Positions 41,338 through 49,885 of a DNA stretch of 64,000 bases are shown here, one piece after another. A program made the translations under genes and the position numbers. The notes under the pieces were generated by a model that did not search any database, was not told where the DNA came from, and was given only the letters and a program-made list of their open reading frames with translations. Each line of letters opens with the position of its first letter. The stretch's first letter is position 1. The stretch is from Curtobacterium luteum (lineage in GTDB: Bacteria > Actinomycetota > Actinomycetes > Actinomycetales > Microbacteriaceae): contig NZ_BMOI01000014.1 of NCBI RefSeq assembly GCF_014646995.1, forward strand, positions 44,047-108,046, given 5' to 3'.

Positions 41338-42921
41338 ATGTCCGCACCACCCCCGGCCGTCGACGACCGGCCCGCCGTCGACACGGCAGCCGATCGTCCG
41401 ACCGTCGACCCACGACGGACCGCGCTCGCTGCGGCGCTCGTCGGGGTGTTCGCGTTCGCGATGTCCGTCACCGGCTCGTGGATCCCGTCGGCATGGGCCG
41501 ACGAAGCGGCGACCATGAGCGCAGCACGACGCTCCCTGCCCGAGCTCTGGCACATGGTGCACCACGTGGACGCAGTGCACGGCCTCTACTACGCGATGAT
41601 GCACGTCTGGTTCGAGGTCGTGCCGTACTCCGTCTTCACGCTGCGGCTCCCGAGCGCGATCGCGGTCGGCCTCGCCGCTGCCGTCACCGTCCTGCTCGGC
41701 GCCCGCCTCGTCGGCCCGTGGACGGGCATCGTCGCGGGAGTCGTGTACGCGGTGCTCCCCCGGGTCACCTGGGCCGGCAGCGAGGGGCGGTCCTACGCGG
41801 CGACCACGCTGTTCGCCGTCGTGCTGAGCCTCGTGCTCGTGGTCGCCGTGCGGCACACGGCGGAGCGGCGTCGACGGGCCTGGGTCTGGTGGCTGCTCTA
41901 CGGGGTCGCCGTGCTGTGCTGCGGGCTGCTCTTCGTCGACATGCTGCTCCTGGTCGTCGCACACGGGGTCACGCTGCTCGTCGGGATCCTGCTCGGTGGT
42001 GGTCCGGGCGGACGTCGGTCGCACGTGCGCACGGCGCTCTGGTGGCTCGTCCCGACGGTCGTCGCCGGAGCCCTGCTGTTGCCGTTCGTCCGCCTGGCCT
42101 CGGGCGAGGCGGACCAGCAGCTCTACTACATGGGGCGGATGGGCTGGGGCTTCGGCATCGTCAAGCTCGTCTTCCTGCAACAGTTCTTCGCCGGGACCAA
42201 GGCGATGGCTGCGGTGGCGTGGCTCCTGGTCGCGGTCGGGGCCGTCGGCGCCGTGGTCGTGCCGCGGCTGCGCGACCGGATCCCCGCGGTCGCGCTCACC
42301 CTGCCGGCCGTGTTCCTGCCGCCCGCGGTCGTCTACGTGGCGTCCGTGCTCGTGCGGCCGCTGTTCAACCCGCGGTACTTCACCTTCGAGACGCCGCTGG
42401 TCGCGATCGCGATCGCACTCGGCCTGACGGTCCTCCCGTGGCGCCGGACCGCGGTCCTCGGTCTCGCGCTGCTCGTGCTGCTCGCCGTCCCGCAGTGGGG
42501 CGCGCAGCGCATCCCGACCGCGAAGGACGCGTCGACGTGGGGCCCCGCCTCGGCACTCCTGGAGCGTGAACGTGCGGCCGAGCCCGCCGGCACCCGCGAC
42601 GGCGTGGTCTACGGTCCGCTGCCGTCGCACGTCAACCGGACCACCGAGTTCGTGGCGGCCTCGTACCCCCGCGCGTTCCGGGGCATGCGCGACCTCACCC
42701 TCGAGCGGAGCGCGGTCGACATCGGTCAGCTGTGGGCCCAGCGACGACCCGCGAGCGGGCCGTTGTCCGGCCTGACCCGCGTCGACCGCGTCTGGTTCGT
42801 CGGGGAACCGACGGCGGACGAGCCGCGGCTCCTGCAGCGACGGCTCACGGCGGCCGGGTGGCGGATGGTCGGGCAGTGGCGCGAGGGCGCGTTCCGGCTC
42901 ATCGACTTCGCCCGACGCTGA
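41338..42921 (+). CDS. GT-C (GT39/ArnT-like) membrane glycosyltransferase
   Basis: 527 residues with an unusually long polar N-terminus (about 30 residues) before the first helix. The first outer loop has WIPSAWADEAATMSAARRSLPELWHMV with the Asp-Glu pair of GT39-type transferases, and VHGLYYAMMHVWF stands where His-x-Pro-x-Tyr is usual. LPRVTWAGSEGRSYAATTLFAV matches the ArnT/PMT second outer loop. About eleven helices are seen, with a 110-residue extracytoplasmic C-terminal domain. It would transfer mannose or another sugar from polyprenyl phosphate to a wall polymer or protein. It is not in an operon. Confidence 0.75.
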   Translation: MSAPPPAVDDRPAVDTAADRPTVDPRRTALAAALVGVFAFAMSVTGSWIPSAWADEAATMSAARRSLPELWHMVHHVDAVHGLYYAMMHVWFEVVPYSVFTLRLPSAIAVGLAAAVTVLLGARLVGPWTGIVAGVVYAVLPRVTWAGSEGRSYAATTLFAVVLSLVLVVAVRHTAERRRRAWVWWLLYGVAVLCCGLLFVDMLLLVVAHGVTLLVGILLGGGPGGRRSHVRTALWWLVPTVVAGALLLPFVRLASGEADQQLYYMGRMGWGFGIVKLVFLQQFFAGTKAMAAVAWLLVAVGAVGAVVVPRLRDRIPAVALTLPAVFLPPAVVYVASVLVRPLFNPRYFTFETPLVAIAIALGLTVLPWRRTAVLGLALLVLLAVPQWGAQRIPTAKDASTWGPASALLERERAAEPAGTRDGVVYGPLPSHVNRTTEFVAASYPRAFRGMRDLTLERSAVDIGQLWAQRRPASGPLSGLTRVDRVWFVGEPTADEPRLLQRRLTAAGWRMVGQWREGAFRLIDFARR

Positions 42922-42934
42922 GCGCCAGCGCCGC

Positions 42935-42984
42935 GCCGCGCGTTCCGCGCCGCGCGTTCCGCACCGCGCGTTCCGCACCGCGCG
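42935..42984. repeat. 14-bp tandem repeats between GT-C and purE
   Basis: CCGCGCGTTCCGC preceded by G or A repeats at 42935, 42949 and 42963, with a partial copy at 42977. The last copy runs up to the purE stop. It fills the convergent gap. Confidence 0.8.
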
Positions 42985-43497
42985 TCAGAGCGACTCGCGG
43001 AGCCGCGCCGCCTTCTCCTCGACGAGCCGCTCGAGCCCGTCCGCGTGGGCCGCGAGCCGGGCCGCGACCTCCGGGTCGGCGGAGCCGATGATCCGCGCCG
43101 CCAGGAGTCCGGCGTTCGCCGCGCCGTTGATCGCCATCGTCGCGACCGGGATGCCCGCGGGCATCTGCACGATCGACAGGAGGGAGTCGAGACCGTCGAG
43201 GCGCGCGAGCTGCACGGGCACGCCGATGACCGGCAGGGTGGTCATCGACGCGACCATGCCGGGCAGGTGGGCCGCGCCGCCCGCTCCCGCGATGACCACA
43301 CGGATGCCGCGACCCGCGGCGGCGCGGGCGAACCGGGTCATCTTGTCCGGGGTGCGGTGCGCCGAGACGACGTCCGCCTCGAACGGGATGCCGAGCTCGG
43401 ACAGCTGGTCGGCGGCGGCGCGCATCGTCGGCCAGTCCGAGTCCGACCCCATGATGATCGAGACGAGCGGCTGGACGGGGGCTGCGGTGTCGGTCAC
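42985..43497 (-). CDS. purE: N5-carboxyaminoimidazole ribonucleotide mutase
   Basis: Moves the carboxylate of N5-CAIR to form CAIR in purine synthesis, after PurK. The 170 residues include the class I PurE motifs [29 protein letters not shown] (catalytic His) and [28 protein letters not shown] in parts. The last 20 residues are a charged helix. The GTG at 43497 begins ten bases after the upstream glycosyltransferase stop. In most actinobacteria purE follows purK directly; here two glycan genes separate them. Confidence 0.96.
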   Translation of the reverse strand: MTDTAAPVQPLVSIIMGSDSDWPTMRAAADQLSELGIPFEADVVSAHRTPDKMTRFARAAAGRGIRVVIAGAGGAAHLPGMVASMTTLPVIGVPVQLARLDGLDSLLSIVQMPAGIPVATMAINGAANAGLLAARIIGSADPEVAARLAAHADGLERLVEEKAARLRESL

Positions 43498-43506
43498 GCG
43501 TCGAGC

Positions 43507-44613
43507 CTAGCCGAGCAGCACCCGCCGCCACCCGTCGCCGTCGGTGCCGATCGTGCGCTCGCCGGCGACCCACGACGCCGCGCCCGGGTCGGCCGTGCCG
43601 CGGTCCACGGCCGCGACGACCGCGGCTCGCCAGGCGGACGGGTCGTCCGGCACGGCGACGACACCGTGGGCGGCGGCCTCGGCGTAGGAGGGCCTGTCCG
43701 ACACCACCGCGGGCAGCCCGAGCGCCACGTACTCGAGCGCCTTGAGGTCGCTCTTCGCCCGGTTGAACTCCTCGTCGCGCAGGGGCGCCACGCCCGCACG
43801 CCACCGCTGCCGGTGGTCGACGAGCCAGCGGGCGAACGCCGGGTAGTGGCCGTCCGGTACCTCGACCCGGCGGTACCAGTCCGCGTCGTCCTCGGCGACA
43901 CCGATCACCTCGAGGCGTACCGGACGGCCGTCCGACGCGACGAGGTCGGTGAAGACGTCCCGCAGGAGTTCCAGGTCGGCGGCGTGCGTGAGCGTCCCCA
44001 TGTACAGCACACGATGCTCGTCGGCGGGGAGGTGGCCGGTGTCCACGACGAGTCCTGGTGCCCACAGCGTCGGGTCGAGGGCGTTCCGGACGACGACGAC
44101 CTCGCGGGCGATCGGTCGCACGACCTCGGCGAGCTCGGTCGTGCTCACGACCACGACGTCGGCACCCCGGACCAGCGCGTCGATGGAGGCGAGTCGGTCG
44201 GGGTCGTACTCGGCGCGGGCCAGTCGCTCCCGGCCGGACGCCGTGAAGAAGTCGTCGTCGACCTCTGCGACGACCCGGACACCGCGGGCGTGCGCCGCGT
44301 CGAGGAACGGCCCGACCGACGCTCGCGGGAGGATGTCCCGCTGCACGAGCACGACCGCGTACGTGGTGTCGTCGGTGCCGTCGACGAATCCCGCCGGGTC
44401 GACCTGCCGGACGGTCGCGGTCCCCGCGGCGGCGAGGTGCTCGGTACGGCGGACCACCCGGACGTGCGCGGACGCGGGGTGGGCGCCGTGCGCGCCGGCG
44501 ACGACGTACCCGACGACCGGGAGCGGCGCGGAGCCGGACCCCGTGGCGGGTGCCGTGCGGGTCAGGGAGCGACGGAGGCGGCGGGCGGCCCGGCGGACGA
44601 GATCACGCGGCAT
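43507..44613 (-). CDS. Glycosyltransferase (GT-B, GT4-like) inserted between purK and purE
   Basis: A 368-residue enzyme. The N-terminal 30 residues are Arg-rich. VVGYVVAGAHGAHPASAHVRV, VVLVQRDILP, VVAEVDDDFF and VVVVSTTELAEVVRP form the acceptor half; VLYMGTLTHAADLELLRDVF, VAPLRDEEFNRAKSDLKALEYVALGLPAVVSD form the donor half. The NRAKSDLKALEY string, where Lys-x-x-Lys-x-x-Glu replaces the GT4 E-x7-E start, is typical of wall-glycan transferases. The ATG has GAGGAT six bases upstream. Substrates are unknown. Confidence 0.75.
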   Translation of the reverse strand: MPRDLVRRAARRLRRSLTRTAPATGSGSAPLPVVGYVVAGAHGAHPASAHVRVVRRTEHLAAAGTATVRQVDPAGFVDGTDDTTYAVVLVQRDILPRASVGPFLDAAHARGVRVVAEVDDDFFTASGRERLARAEYDPDRLASIDALVRGADVVVVSTTELAEVVRPIAREVVVVRNALDPTLWAPGLVVDTGHLPADEHRVLYMGTLTHAADLELLRDVFTDLVASDGRPVRLEVIGVAEDDADWYRRVEVPDGHYPAFARWLVDHRQRWRAGVAPLRDEEFNRAKSDLKALEYVALGLPAVVSDRPSYAEAAAHGVVAVPDDPSAWRAAVVAAVDRGTADPGAASWVAGERTIGTDGDGWRRVLLG

Positions 44614-44619
44614 GGGACC

Positions 44620-44625
44620 ATCCTC
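44620..44625 (-). promoter_or_regulatory. -10 element of the glycosyltransferase at 43507-44613 (leaderless)
   Basis: GAGGAT on the minus strand lies six bases from the ATG at 44613. It suggests that this gene and purE can be transcribed independently of the GH6 gene. Confidence 0.35.
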
Positions 44626-44632
44626 CCGTACC

Positions 44633-46300
44633 TCAGCGCACGCGGACGGTGCGGCACCCCAGCGAGCGGTCCCCTCCGGAGCCGACGCCGAGGGCCGTGA
44701 GGCACACCGACCGACTGCCCGACGCCACGGTCACCGTGCCGGAGAGTCCGTGCGCGGGCCCGGCCCCGTGCGCGCGGTCGACGTCCGTGCGGCGTGCGTC
44801 GGCGACGAGCGTGCCGACGGTGCGACCGCCGGCGGTGACGCGCACGCGGAGCGCGCGGGAGGTGTCGTCGCGGTCGAACGTCCAGCCGCGGACGGCCACG
44901 CGTCGGTGGCTCGGCGACGTCACGGCGTCGAGGCGCCCGGTCGGTGCGACCGCGGGCACGGTGACGGTCCGGCACGGATCGGCGGTGGAGTCCGCGCCGG
45001 CACCGACGTTCCGTGCGACCGCGCAGACCCGGTGCTTCCCCGGCGTGGTCGGGACCACCCCGGCGTACCCGTGTTCCCGTCCGACACCCCACTGCGCCGC
45101 GACGTCCGTCCGGGTGGCGTCCGCGGTGAGGGTCGCAGCGGTGCGGCCGTCGACCGTGACCGCGACCGACAGCGCGGTGTCCGGCTCGTCCCCGTCGAAG
45201 GCCCACCCGGTGACGGCGACGCCCGCCGAGGCGGTCGCCACGCGCTCGAGCGATCCGTACGGGTCCGCGCGGTAGGCCCGTGCCGGCTGCGCTGCCGCCG
45301 CACCGAGCTGGGCCTTCGCCACGAGGGTCTGCGCGAACGACGAGAACCACGTTCCCGCTGCCGGTCCGCCGTTGCACGTGCCGTCGCTGGCCCCCGGCGT
45401 CTTGACCCAGAGCAGTGCGTCGAGGGCGGTGCCGTCGGACACCACACGCGGCGAGGTCCCGAGGCCGGCGCCTGGTCCGTTGCACCAGGTCCCGCGCCAG
45501 CCCTGCCCGTTCCTGGAGGTGTCGATCACGTAGTGCGCTCCCCCGGTCGCCGCGGACAGCTTCTCGGCGTAGGCCTGCTCCTGCGTGGTCGGGTAGTAGT
45601 TCGCGACGTTCGTGAAGAACCCGCGGGCCTCGGCGACACCCGCGCGGCGCAGGCGGTCGGCCATCGTCGCGACCGGCTGCCAGTTGGAGTTCCCCGCGTC
45701 GAGGTACGACGGCACCCCGGCGGCCGTGAACGCGGCGACGGAGCGGCTGAGGATGCGGTAGCGCTGCGCGTCGAGCGTCGCGTCGCACTTGGCGTTGCTG
45801 AGCATCGCCAGGGAGTCCGGTTCGACGACGACGGCCGCCCGGTGTCCGGCGAGCCGCCCGGCGATCTGGTCGACCCACGCGTCGTACGCGGTCTCGTCGA
45901 GTCCGCCGGCGGAGTACCCGCCGCAGTCGCGGTCCGGGATCGCGTAGGTCACGAATACCGGGGTGGTGCCGGCCTGCTCCGCTGCGGCGACCGCGCGGTC
46001 GATCGTCGTCGTGAGGGTCGTCCCACGCGTCCAGTCGCCGAGCCAGATCGCCACCGGGTACCGGGCGATCGTCGCCGCCGCGGCGGCGCCGGCCGGGTCG
46101 CTCGTCCGCAGCGCGTCGGCGGCCTTCGCCGCCTCGCTGGTCGCGGACCGGTACGGCCCGCCCGCGAACAGGCTCGTCGACACCGCCGCGCGGATCGCGG
46201 CGGCTCCGGTGGCCGCGTCGGCCGACGGTGCGGCGACGACGACGCCGGTGAGGACGGTGGTGACGACTGCGGCGGCGCCGAGGACGGCGAGGCTGCGCAT
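44633..46300 (-). CDS. Secreted GH6 glycoside hydrolase with two GW-x-D modules
   Basis: 555 residues. Signal peptide 1-30 (cleavage after ADA). A GH6 catalytic domain at about 35-335 shows VAIWLGDW, YAIPDRDCGGYSAGG (119-133), VVVEPDSLAML (157-167), YLDAGNSNWQP (199-209), VIDTSRNGQG (258-267) and WVKTPGASDGTC (298-309). Asp125, Asp162 and Asp306 match the catalytic Asp positions of Cel6-type endoglucanases and cellobiohydrolases. Two modules follow at 348-447 and 455-555, related to those of the repeat protein at 21717-24260 (VTGWAFDGDEPDTALSVAV, R-T-D-V, GREHGYAGVV). They stand where a cellulose-binding module usually sits. The ATG has GGGAG upstream. Beta-1,4-glucan hydrolysis is inferred. 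Confidence 0.88.
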   Translation of the reverse strand: MRSLAVLGAAAVVTTVLTGVVVAAPSADAATGAAAIRAAVSTSLFAGGPYRSATSEAAKAADALRTSDPAGAAAAATIARYPVAIWLGDWTRGTTLTTTIDRAVAAAEQAGTTPVFVTYAIPDRDCGGYSAGGLDETAYDAWVDQIAGRLAGHRAAVVVEPDSLAMLSNAKCDATLDAQRYRILSRSVAAFTAAGVPSYLDAGNSNWQPVATMADRLRRAGVAEARGFFTNVANYYPTTQEQAYAEKLSAATGGAHYVIDTSRNGQGWRGTWCNGPGAGLGTSPRVVSDGTALDALLWVKTPGASDGTCNGGPAAGTWFSSFAQTLVAKAQLGAAAAQPARAYRADPYGSLERVATASAGVAVTGWAFDGDEPDTALSVAVTVDGRTAATLTADATRTDVAAQWGVGREHGYAGVVPTTPGKHRVCAVARNVGAGADSTADPCRTVTVPAVAPTGRLDAVTSPSHRRVAVRGWTFDRDDTSRALRVRVTAGGRTVGTLVADARRTDVDRAHGAGPAHGLSGTVTVASGSRSVCLTALGVGSGGDRSLGCRTVRVR

Positions 46301-46427
46301 GCGGGCTCCCTGACTGGACGGACCGACCCCTGACCGGTCGGAGCGTCCATGACAACACGTGCTGCCCAGCCGGCGACACTCGCCAGATCGGGTGGCACCC
46401 GAGGGAGTGTCGGCACAAGTGCGGACA

Positions 46428-46473
46428 ACGGCCGGGAGGCCCGTGGCGGCGCCGCCACGGGCCTCCCGGCCGT
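46428..46473. terminator. Perfect 46-bp palindrome after purK
   Basis: Arms 46428-46450 and 46451-46473 are exact reverse complements with no spacer. The base ACGGCCGGGAGGC belongs to the hairpin family. It lies 20 bases past the purK stop, so it should isolate purK from the GH6 gene. Confidence 0.85.
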
Positions 46474-46493
46474 CCTGTCACGCGTCCTGCGCG

Positions 46494-47630
46494 TCAGTCG
46501 TCGAAGTGCGCGGCAGCAGCGCGTGCCCGGTAGACGACGTCGTCGACGTCGTCGCCGACCACGGTCACGTGGCCGATCTTCCGACCCGGCCGCGGCGCCT
46601 TGCCGTAGAAGTGGTACTTGGCCTCCGGGAAGGCGGCCAGCGCGCCCGGGTACCGCGCGGCGAGGTCGCCGTCCGCCGGGCCGCCGAGCACGTTGATCAT
46701 GACGGCCGACGGTGCGTGCATGCCGGTGGCGCCGAGCGGCAGGTCGAGCACGGCGCGGAGGTGCTGCTCGAACTGGCTGGTGGTCGCCCCGTCGATGGTC
46801 CAGTGACCGGTGTTGTGCGGGCGCATGGCGAGCTCGTTGATGAGGATGCGCTCGTCCGCGGTCTGGAAGAGCTCGACCGCGAGCACGCCCGTCACGCCGA
46901 GCTCCTCGGCGATCCGCACGGCGATCGACTCGGTCAGGTCGGCGATCCGGCCCGCGCTGTCCGGCGCGGGTGCGAGCACCTCGGCGCAGACACCGTCCTG
47001 CTGCACGGTCTCCACGAGCGGCCACGCCACGACCTCCCCCGAGGGGCGGCGCGCGACGGACTGCGCGAGCTCGCGGGTGAACGGGACGAGTTCCTCGACG
47101 AGGAGCGCCTGTCCGCCGCCGGCCTCCGCGATCGCGGTGAACCAGTCGTCGGCGCCGGACGCATCGCTCACGACCCGGACGCCCTTGCCGTCGTAGCCGC
47201 CGCGCGCCGTCTTCACGACCGCGCGGCCGCCGTGGTCGTCGAGGAAGGCGCGGAGCTCGTCCTGGTCGTGCACCGCGGCCCAGTCGGGCACGGGCAGCCC
47301 GAGCTCGGACAGCCGGCGCCGCATCGTGATCTTGTCCTGCGCGACCGCGAGCGGCTCGGGACCGGGACGCACCGGGACGCCGGCGTCGACGAGCGCCCGG
47401 AGGACGTCCTGCGGAACGTGCTCGTGGTCGAAGGTGACGACGTCGACGTCCCGCGCGAAGGCGAGGACCGTCCCGGCGTCGTGGTAGTCGCCCTCCGCGG
47501 TGGCCGCGATCCCCGCCGACATGGCGGGTCCCTCGGCCAGGACCCGGATGTCGATGCCCAGTTCCAGTGCGGCCGGCACCATCATGCGTGCCAGCTGACC
47601 CCCACCGATGACCCCGACGCGCAACGCCAT
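46494..47630 (-). CDS. purK: N5-carboxyaminoimidazole ribonucleotide synthase
   Basis: The ATP-grasp enzyme that carboxylates AIR with bicarbonate and ATP. The 378 residues begin with LRVGVIGGGQLARMMVPAALELG, the PurK N-terminal signature. Further blocks are VTFDHEHVP, AVVKTARGGYDGKGV (ATP-binding), LLVEELVPFTRELAQSVARR, and LINELAMRPHNTGHWTIDGATTSQFEQHLRA in parts (metal and CAIR-binding residues). The ATG is preceded by GGAAGGAACA. It is followed by a perfect palindromic terminator rather than by purE, and is divergent from a GtrA-family gene as in mycobacteria. Confidence 0.96.
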   Translation of the reverse strand: MALRVGVIGGGQLARMMVPAALELGIDIRVLAEGPAMSAGIAATAEGDYHDAGTVLAFARDVDVVTFDHEHVPQDVLRALVDAGVPVRPGPEPLAVAQDKITMRRRLSELGLPVPDWAAVHDQDELRAFLDDHGGRAVVKTARGGYDGKGVRVVSDASGADDWFTAIAEAGGGQALLVEELVPFTRELAQSVARRPSGEVVAWPLVETVQQDGVCAEVLAPAPDSAGRIADLTESIAVRIAEELGVTGVLAVELFQTADERILINELAMRPHNTGHWTIDGATTSQFEQHLRAVLDLPLGATGMHAPSAVMINVLGGPADGDLAARYPGALAAFPEAKYHFYGKAPRPGRKIGHVTVVGDDVDDVVYRARAAAAHFDD

Positions 47631-47679
47631 GCTGTGTGTTCCTTCCGTCGCTCACACCGAACGGTCTGAGCGCGCTGTC

Positions 47680-47685
47680 TAGAAT
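47680..47685 (+). promoter_or_regulatory. -10 element of the gtrA-like gene
   Basis: TAGAAT lies 61 bases before GTG 47746, which has CTGGAG five bases upstream. Confidence 0.4.
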
Positions 47686-47745
47686 CGTCCTCCGAAGTCG
47701 CCACGAGGTGCGACCCGTGACAACTCTACGGACCCTGGAGACACC

Positions 47746-48213
47746 GTGCGCCGACTCATCGCCCAGCTCGCTCGCTTCGGGGCGGTCGGCGCTGTGGGGT
47801 TCGTCGTCGACGCCGCGGTGTTCAACCTGCTGCGCGCAACGGTGCTCGCACCGGACGAGGTGCACTCCGGGCCGTTCTGGGCGAAGGTCGTCTCGACGAT
47901 CGTCGCCATCTTCGTCAACTGGATGGGCAACCGCTACTGGACGTTCCGGGAGCAGCGTCGTGCCACGGCCACCCGCGAGGGCATCGAGTTCGTCGTCGTC
48001 TCCCTCGGCGGCATGGTGATCGCGCTGGCCACCCTCGGGGTGTCGCACTACGCGATGGGCCTCACCTCGGTCGTCTCCGACAACATCGCGAACATCGTCG
48101 GACTCGTGCTCGGCACGGTCTTCCGCTTCTGGCTCTACAAGGTGTGGGTGTACCACCCCGAGCGCACCGCCGCGCCGGTCCAGGAGCCCGTCCGCACCGA
48201 GGTCGCCCCCTAA
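47746..48213 (+). CDS. GtrA family membrane protein (putative polyprenyl-P-sugar flippase)
   Basis: 155 residues with four transmembrane helices. The GtrA signature is present: ARFGAVGAVGFVVDAAVFNLL in the first helix, VNWMGNRYWTFRE after the second, then ALATLGVSH and ANIVGLVLGTVFRFWLYKVWVY at the end. GtrA proteins are thought to help bring undecaprenyl-phosphate-linked sugars across the membrane for GT-C enzymes. It fits with the GtrB-like gene at 33982 and the GT-C protein that starts ten bases downstream. Mycobacteria also have a GtrA-like gene beside purK (Rv3277). Its stop TAA is part of the next gene's -10. Confidence 0.88.
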   Translation: MRRLIAQLARFGAVGAVGFVVDAAVFNLLRATVLAPDEVHSGPFWAKVVSTIVAIFVNWMGNRYWTFREQRRATATREGIEFVVVSLGGMVIALATLGVSHYAMGLTSVVSDNIANIVGLVLGTVFRFWLYKVWVYHPERTAAPVQEPVRTEVAP

Positions 48214-48216
48214 CAT
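48211..48216 (+). promoter_or_regulatory. -10 element of the GT-C gene at 48224, overlapping the gtrA stop
   Basis: TAACAT is followed by seven bases and GTG 48224. The first three bases are the gtrA stop codon. Confidence 0.4.
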
Positions 48217-48223
48217 CGCCGCT

Positions 48224-49774
48224 GTGACCACTGAACCGCAGCCCCCCGTCGTCGCGCGCTGGGAGCGGGTGGCCATCGCGGTCGTGACGGCCACCTTCGG
48301 CCTGTGGCTCGTCGCCTGGGCGCTCCTGGTGCCGGTGTTCGAAGCGCCGGACGAGACCGCCCACATCGACGCGACCGTGCACGTCGCGCTCGGCGATGCG
48401 TGGGCTGCTCCCGGCGACCTCCGGGTGACCCGTGCCGTGCTCATCGCGAAGCAGCAACAGGCGACGCAGCCGTCGGACGAGTGGGCGACCGTGACCGAAC
48501 TGCTGCAGACCTTCCCCGGGCCGTCGACCACGGTCAACCAGATGACGCAGCACCCGCCGACCGCGTACCTCGTCGGGGCCGCGGTGCTCCGGGCCGTGCA
48601 CTACGGCGACCTCCGGTGGGACCACGCGTTCCTGGCCCTCCGGCTCGCGGACGTCGCCATGGTGACGGCCCTGCCGCTCCTCGCCTGGTCCGCGGTCCGC
48701 CGGGTGACACGCTCCCCCCGCGCCGCGCTCGTCGGCGGGCTCGCGGTCTTCGCGTCGCCCGAGCTCGCGTCGATCGGGTCGTCGGTGTCGAACGACGCCC
48801 CCGTGCTGCTGCTGGCGGGCGTCACCGTCTGGCTCGCGACCCGGATGCTCACCGGGGACCTCCGGTGGCGGACGGCGATCGGGCTCGCGGTCGCGCTCGG
48901 GGCACTCGTCTGGGTCAAGGGCACCGGTCTGCCCGCCGTGCCCTTCGTCGGCGTCGTCGTGCTGTTCTCCGGGGTCGGGCTCCTCGGCTGGGGTGCGCGG
49001 GCGCTCCGGACCGTCGTCGTGCTCGGCGTCTCGGGAGCGATCGGTGCCTGGTGGTGGCTGCACAACCTCGTCGCCTACGGCCGCGTCCAACCGAACGGGT
49101 ACACCGCGATGCGGCCGCCGAAGGACTTCCCACCGGGCGAGCACCCCACGCTCGGACACTTCCTCGACGTGAGCTGGGGCACCCTCACCCGAACGTTCTG
49201 GGGCAGCTTCGGCGGCCGGGCCCAGGTCACCATCGGCGACCTGCTGACCGCCGTCATCACGCTCGTCGCGCTCGTCGTCCTCCTGGGCTGGGCCTTCCGA
49301 CGCGGTCCGGAGCTGCGGACGCTCACCTGCCTCGCGGTGTTCCCGGCGCTCCTCATCGCCATCCAGAACCGGACGAGCGCGCACTCGTATCTGACCACCA
49401 CGGAAGTCGCCGCCACCCAGGGCCGGTACTACTTCCCCGCGATCGTCTGTCTCATCGTGCTGAGTGCGGTCGCCTGGCGCCGCCTGCTGCCCAGCGGGCG
49501 GTTCCGCGGGGTCGCCGTGACCGGGCTCGCCGTCGTGCTGCCCGCGATCGGCGTGTACGGGTTCGCGGTCGCGGCCGCGTGGTTCTGGAACGCAGCGGTC
49601 TTCCCCGTCACCGGGCGAGGACTGCTGCGCTACTCCGAGGTCGGGCCGGTGCCGCCCGTGGTGCTCGCCGTGGTGGTCGTGCTGGTGGGCGTGGGGCTCG
49701 TGGCGTCGGTGGTACAGGTCGTCCGTGCCGGTGCCCGTCAGCCGGAGCCCGTCCCGGCGTCGACCGGCGCGTAG
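48224..49774 (+). CDS. GT-C-like membrane protein (DUF2142-type), copy C
   Basis: 516 residues with about twelve helices. FEAPDETAHIDATVHVALGDAW has the acidic pair in the first outer loop, and VNQMTQHPPTAYLVGAAVL the second motif. DLRWDHAFLALRLAD, AVRRVTRSPRAALVGG and EVAATQGRYYFPAIVCLI are shared with copy A at 34916, so the two are the closest pair of the three paralogues although 13 kb apart. It starts ten bases after gtrA and probably receives the sugar that GtrA presents. The acceptor is unknown. Confidence 0.75.
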   Translation: MTTEPQPPVVARWERVAIAVVTATFGLWLVAWALLVPVFEAPDETAHIDATVHVALGDAWAAPGDLRVTRAVLIAKQQQATQPSDEWATVTELLQTFPGPSTTVNQMTQHPPTAYLVGAAVLRAVHYGDLRWDHAFLALRLADVAMVTALPLLAWSAVRRVTRSPRAALVGGLAVFASPELASIGSSVSNDAPVLLLAGVTVWLATRMLTGDLRWRTAIGLAVALGALVWVKGTGLPAVPFVGVVVLFSGVGLLGWGARALRTVVVLGVSGAIGAWWWLHNLVAYGRVQPNGYTAMRPPKDFPPGEHPTLGHFLDVSWGTLTRTFWGSFGGRAQVTIGDLLTAVITLVALVVLLGWAFRRGPELRTLTCLAVFPALLIAIQNRTSAHSYLTTTEVAATQGRYYFPAIVCLIVLSAVAWRRLLPSGRFRGVAVTGLAVVLPAIGVYGFAVAAAWFWNAAVFPVTGRGLLRYSEVGPVPPVVLAVVVVLVGVGLVASVVQVVRAGARQPEPVPASTGA

Positions 49775-49857
49775 GGCATCGGGCCGTCCCCGGCGCGGAA
49801 CGGGCGTGGCGGAGCCGAGCCCCGCCGACCAGCGCGGACCGTCGGGCCGGCCGGCCC

Positions 49858-49885
49858 CGTGTCAGGCCGCGTGTCAGGCCGCGTG
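49858..49885. repeat. 12-bp tandem repeat covering the flippase gene's stop codon
   Basis: CGTGTCAGGCCG occurs at 49858 and 49870, with a partial third copy. The second copy contains the minus-strand stop codon (49874-49876); the first lies just outside the gene. It is a small example of 3'-end duplication. Confidence 0.7.
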
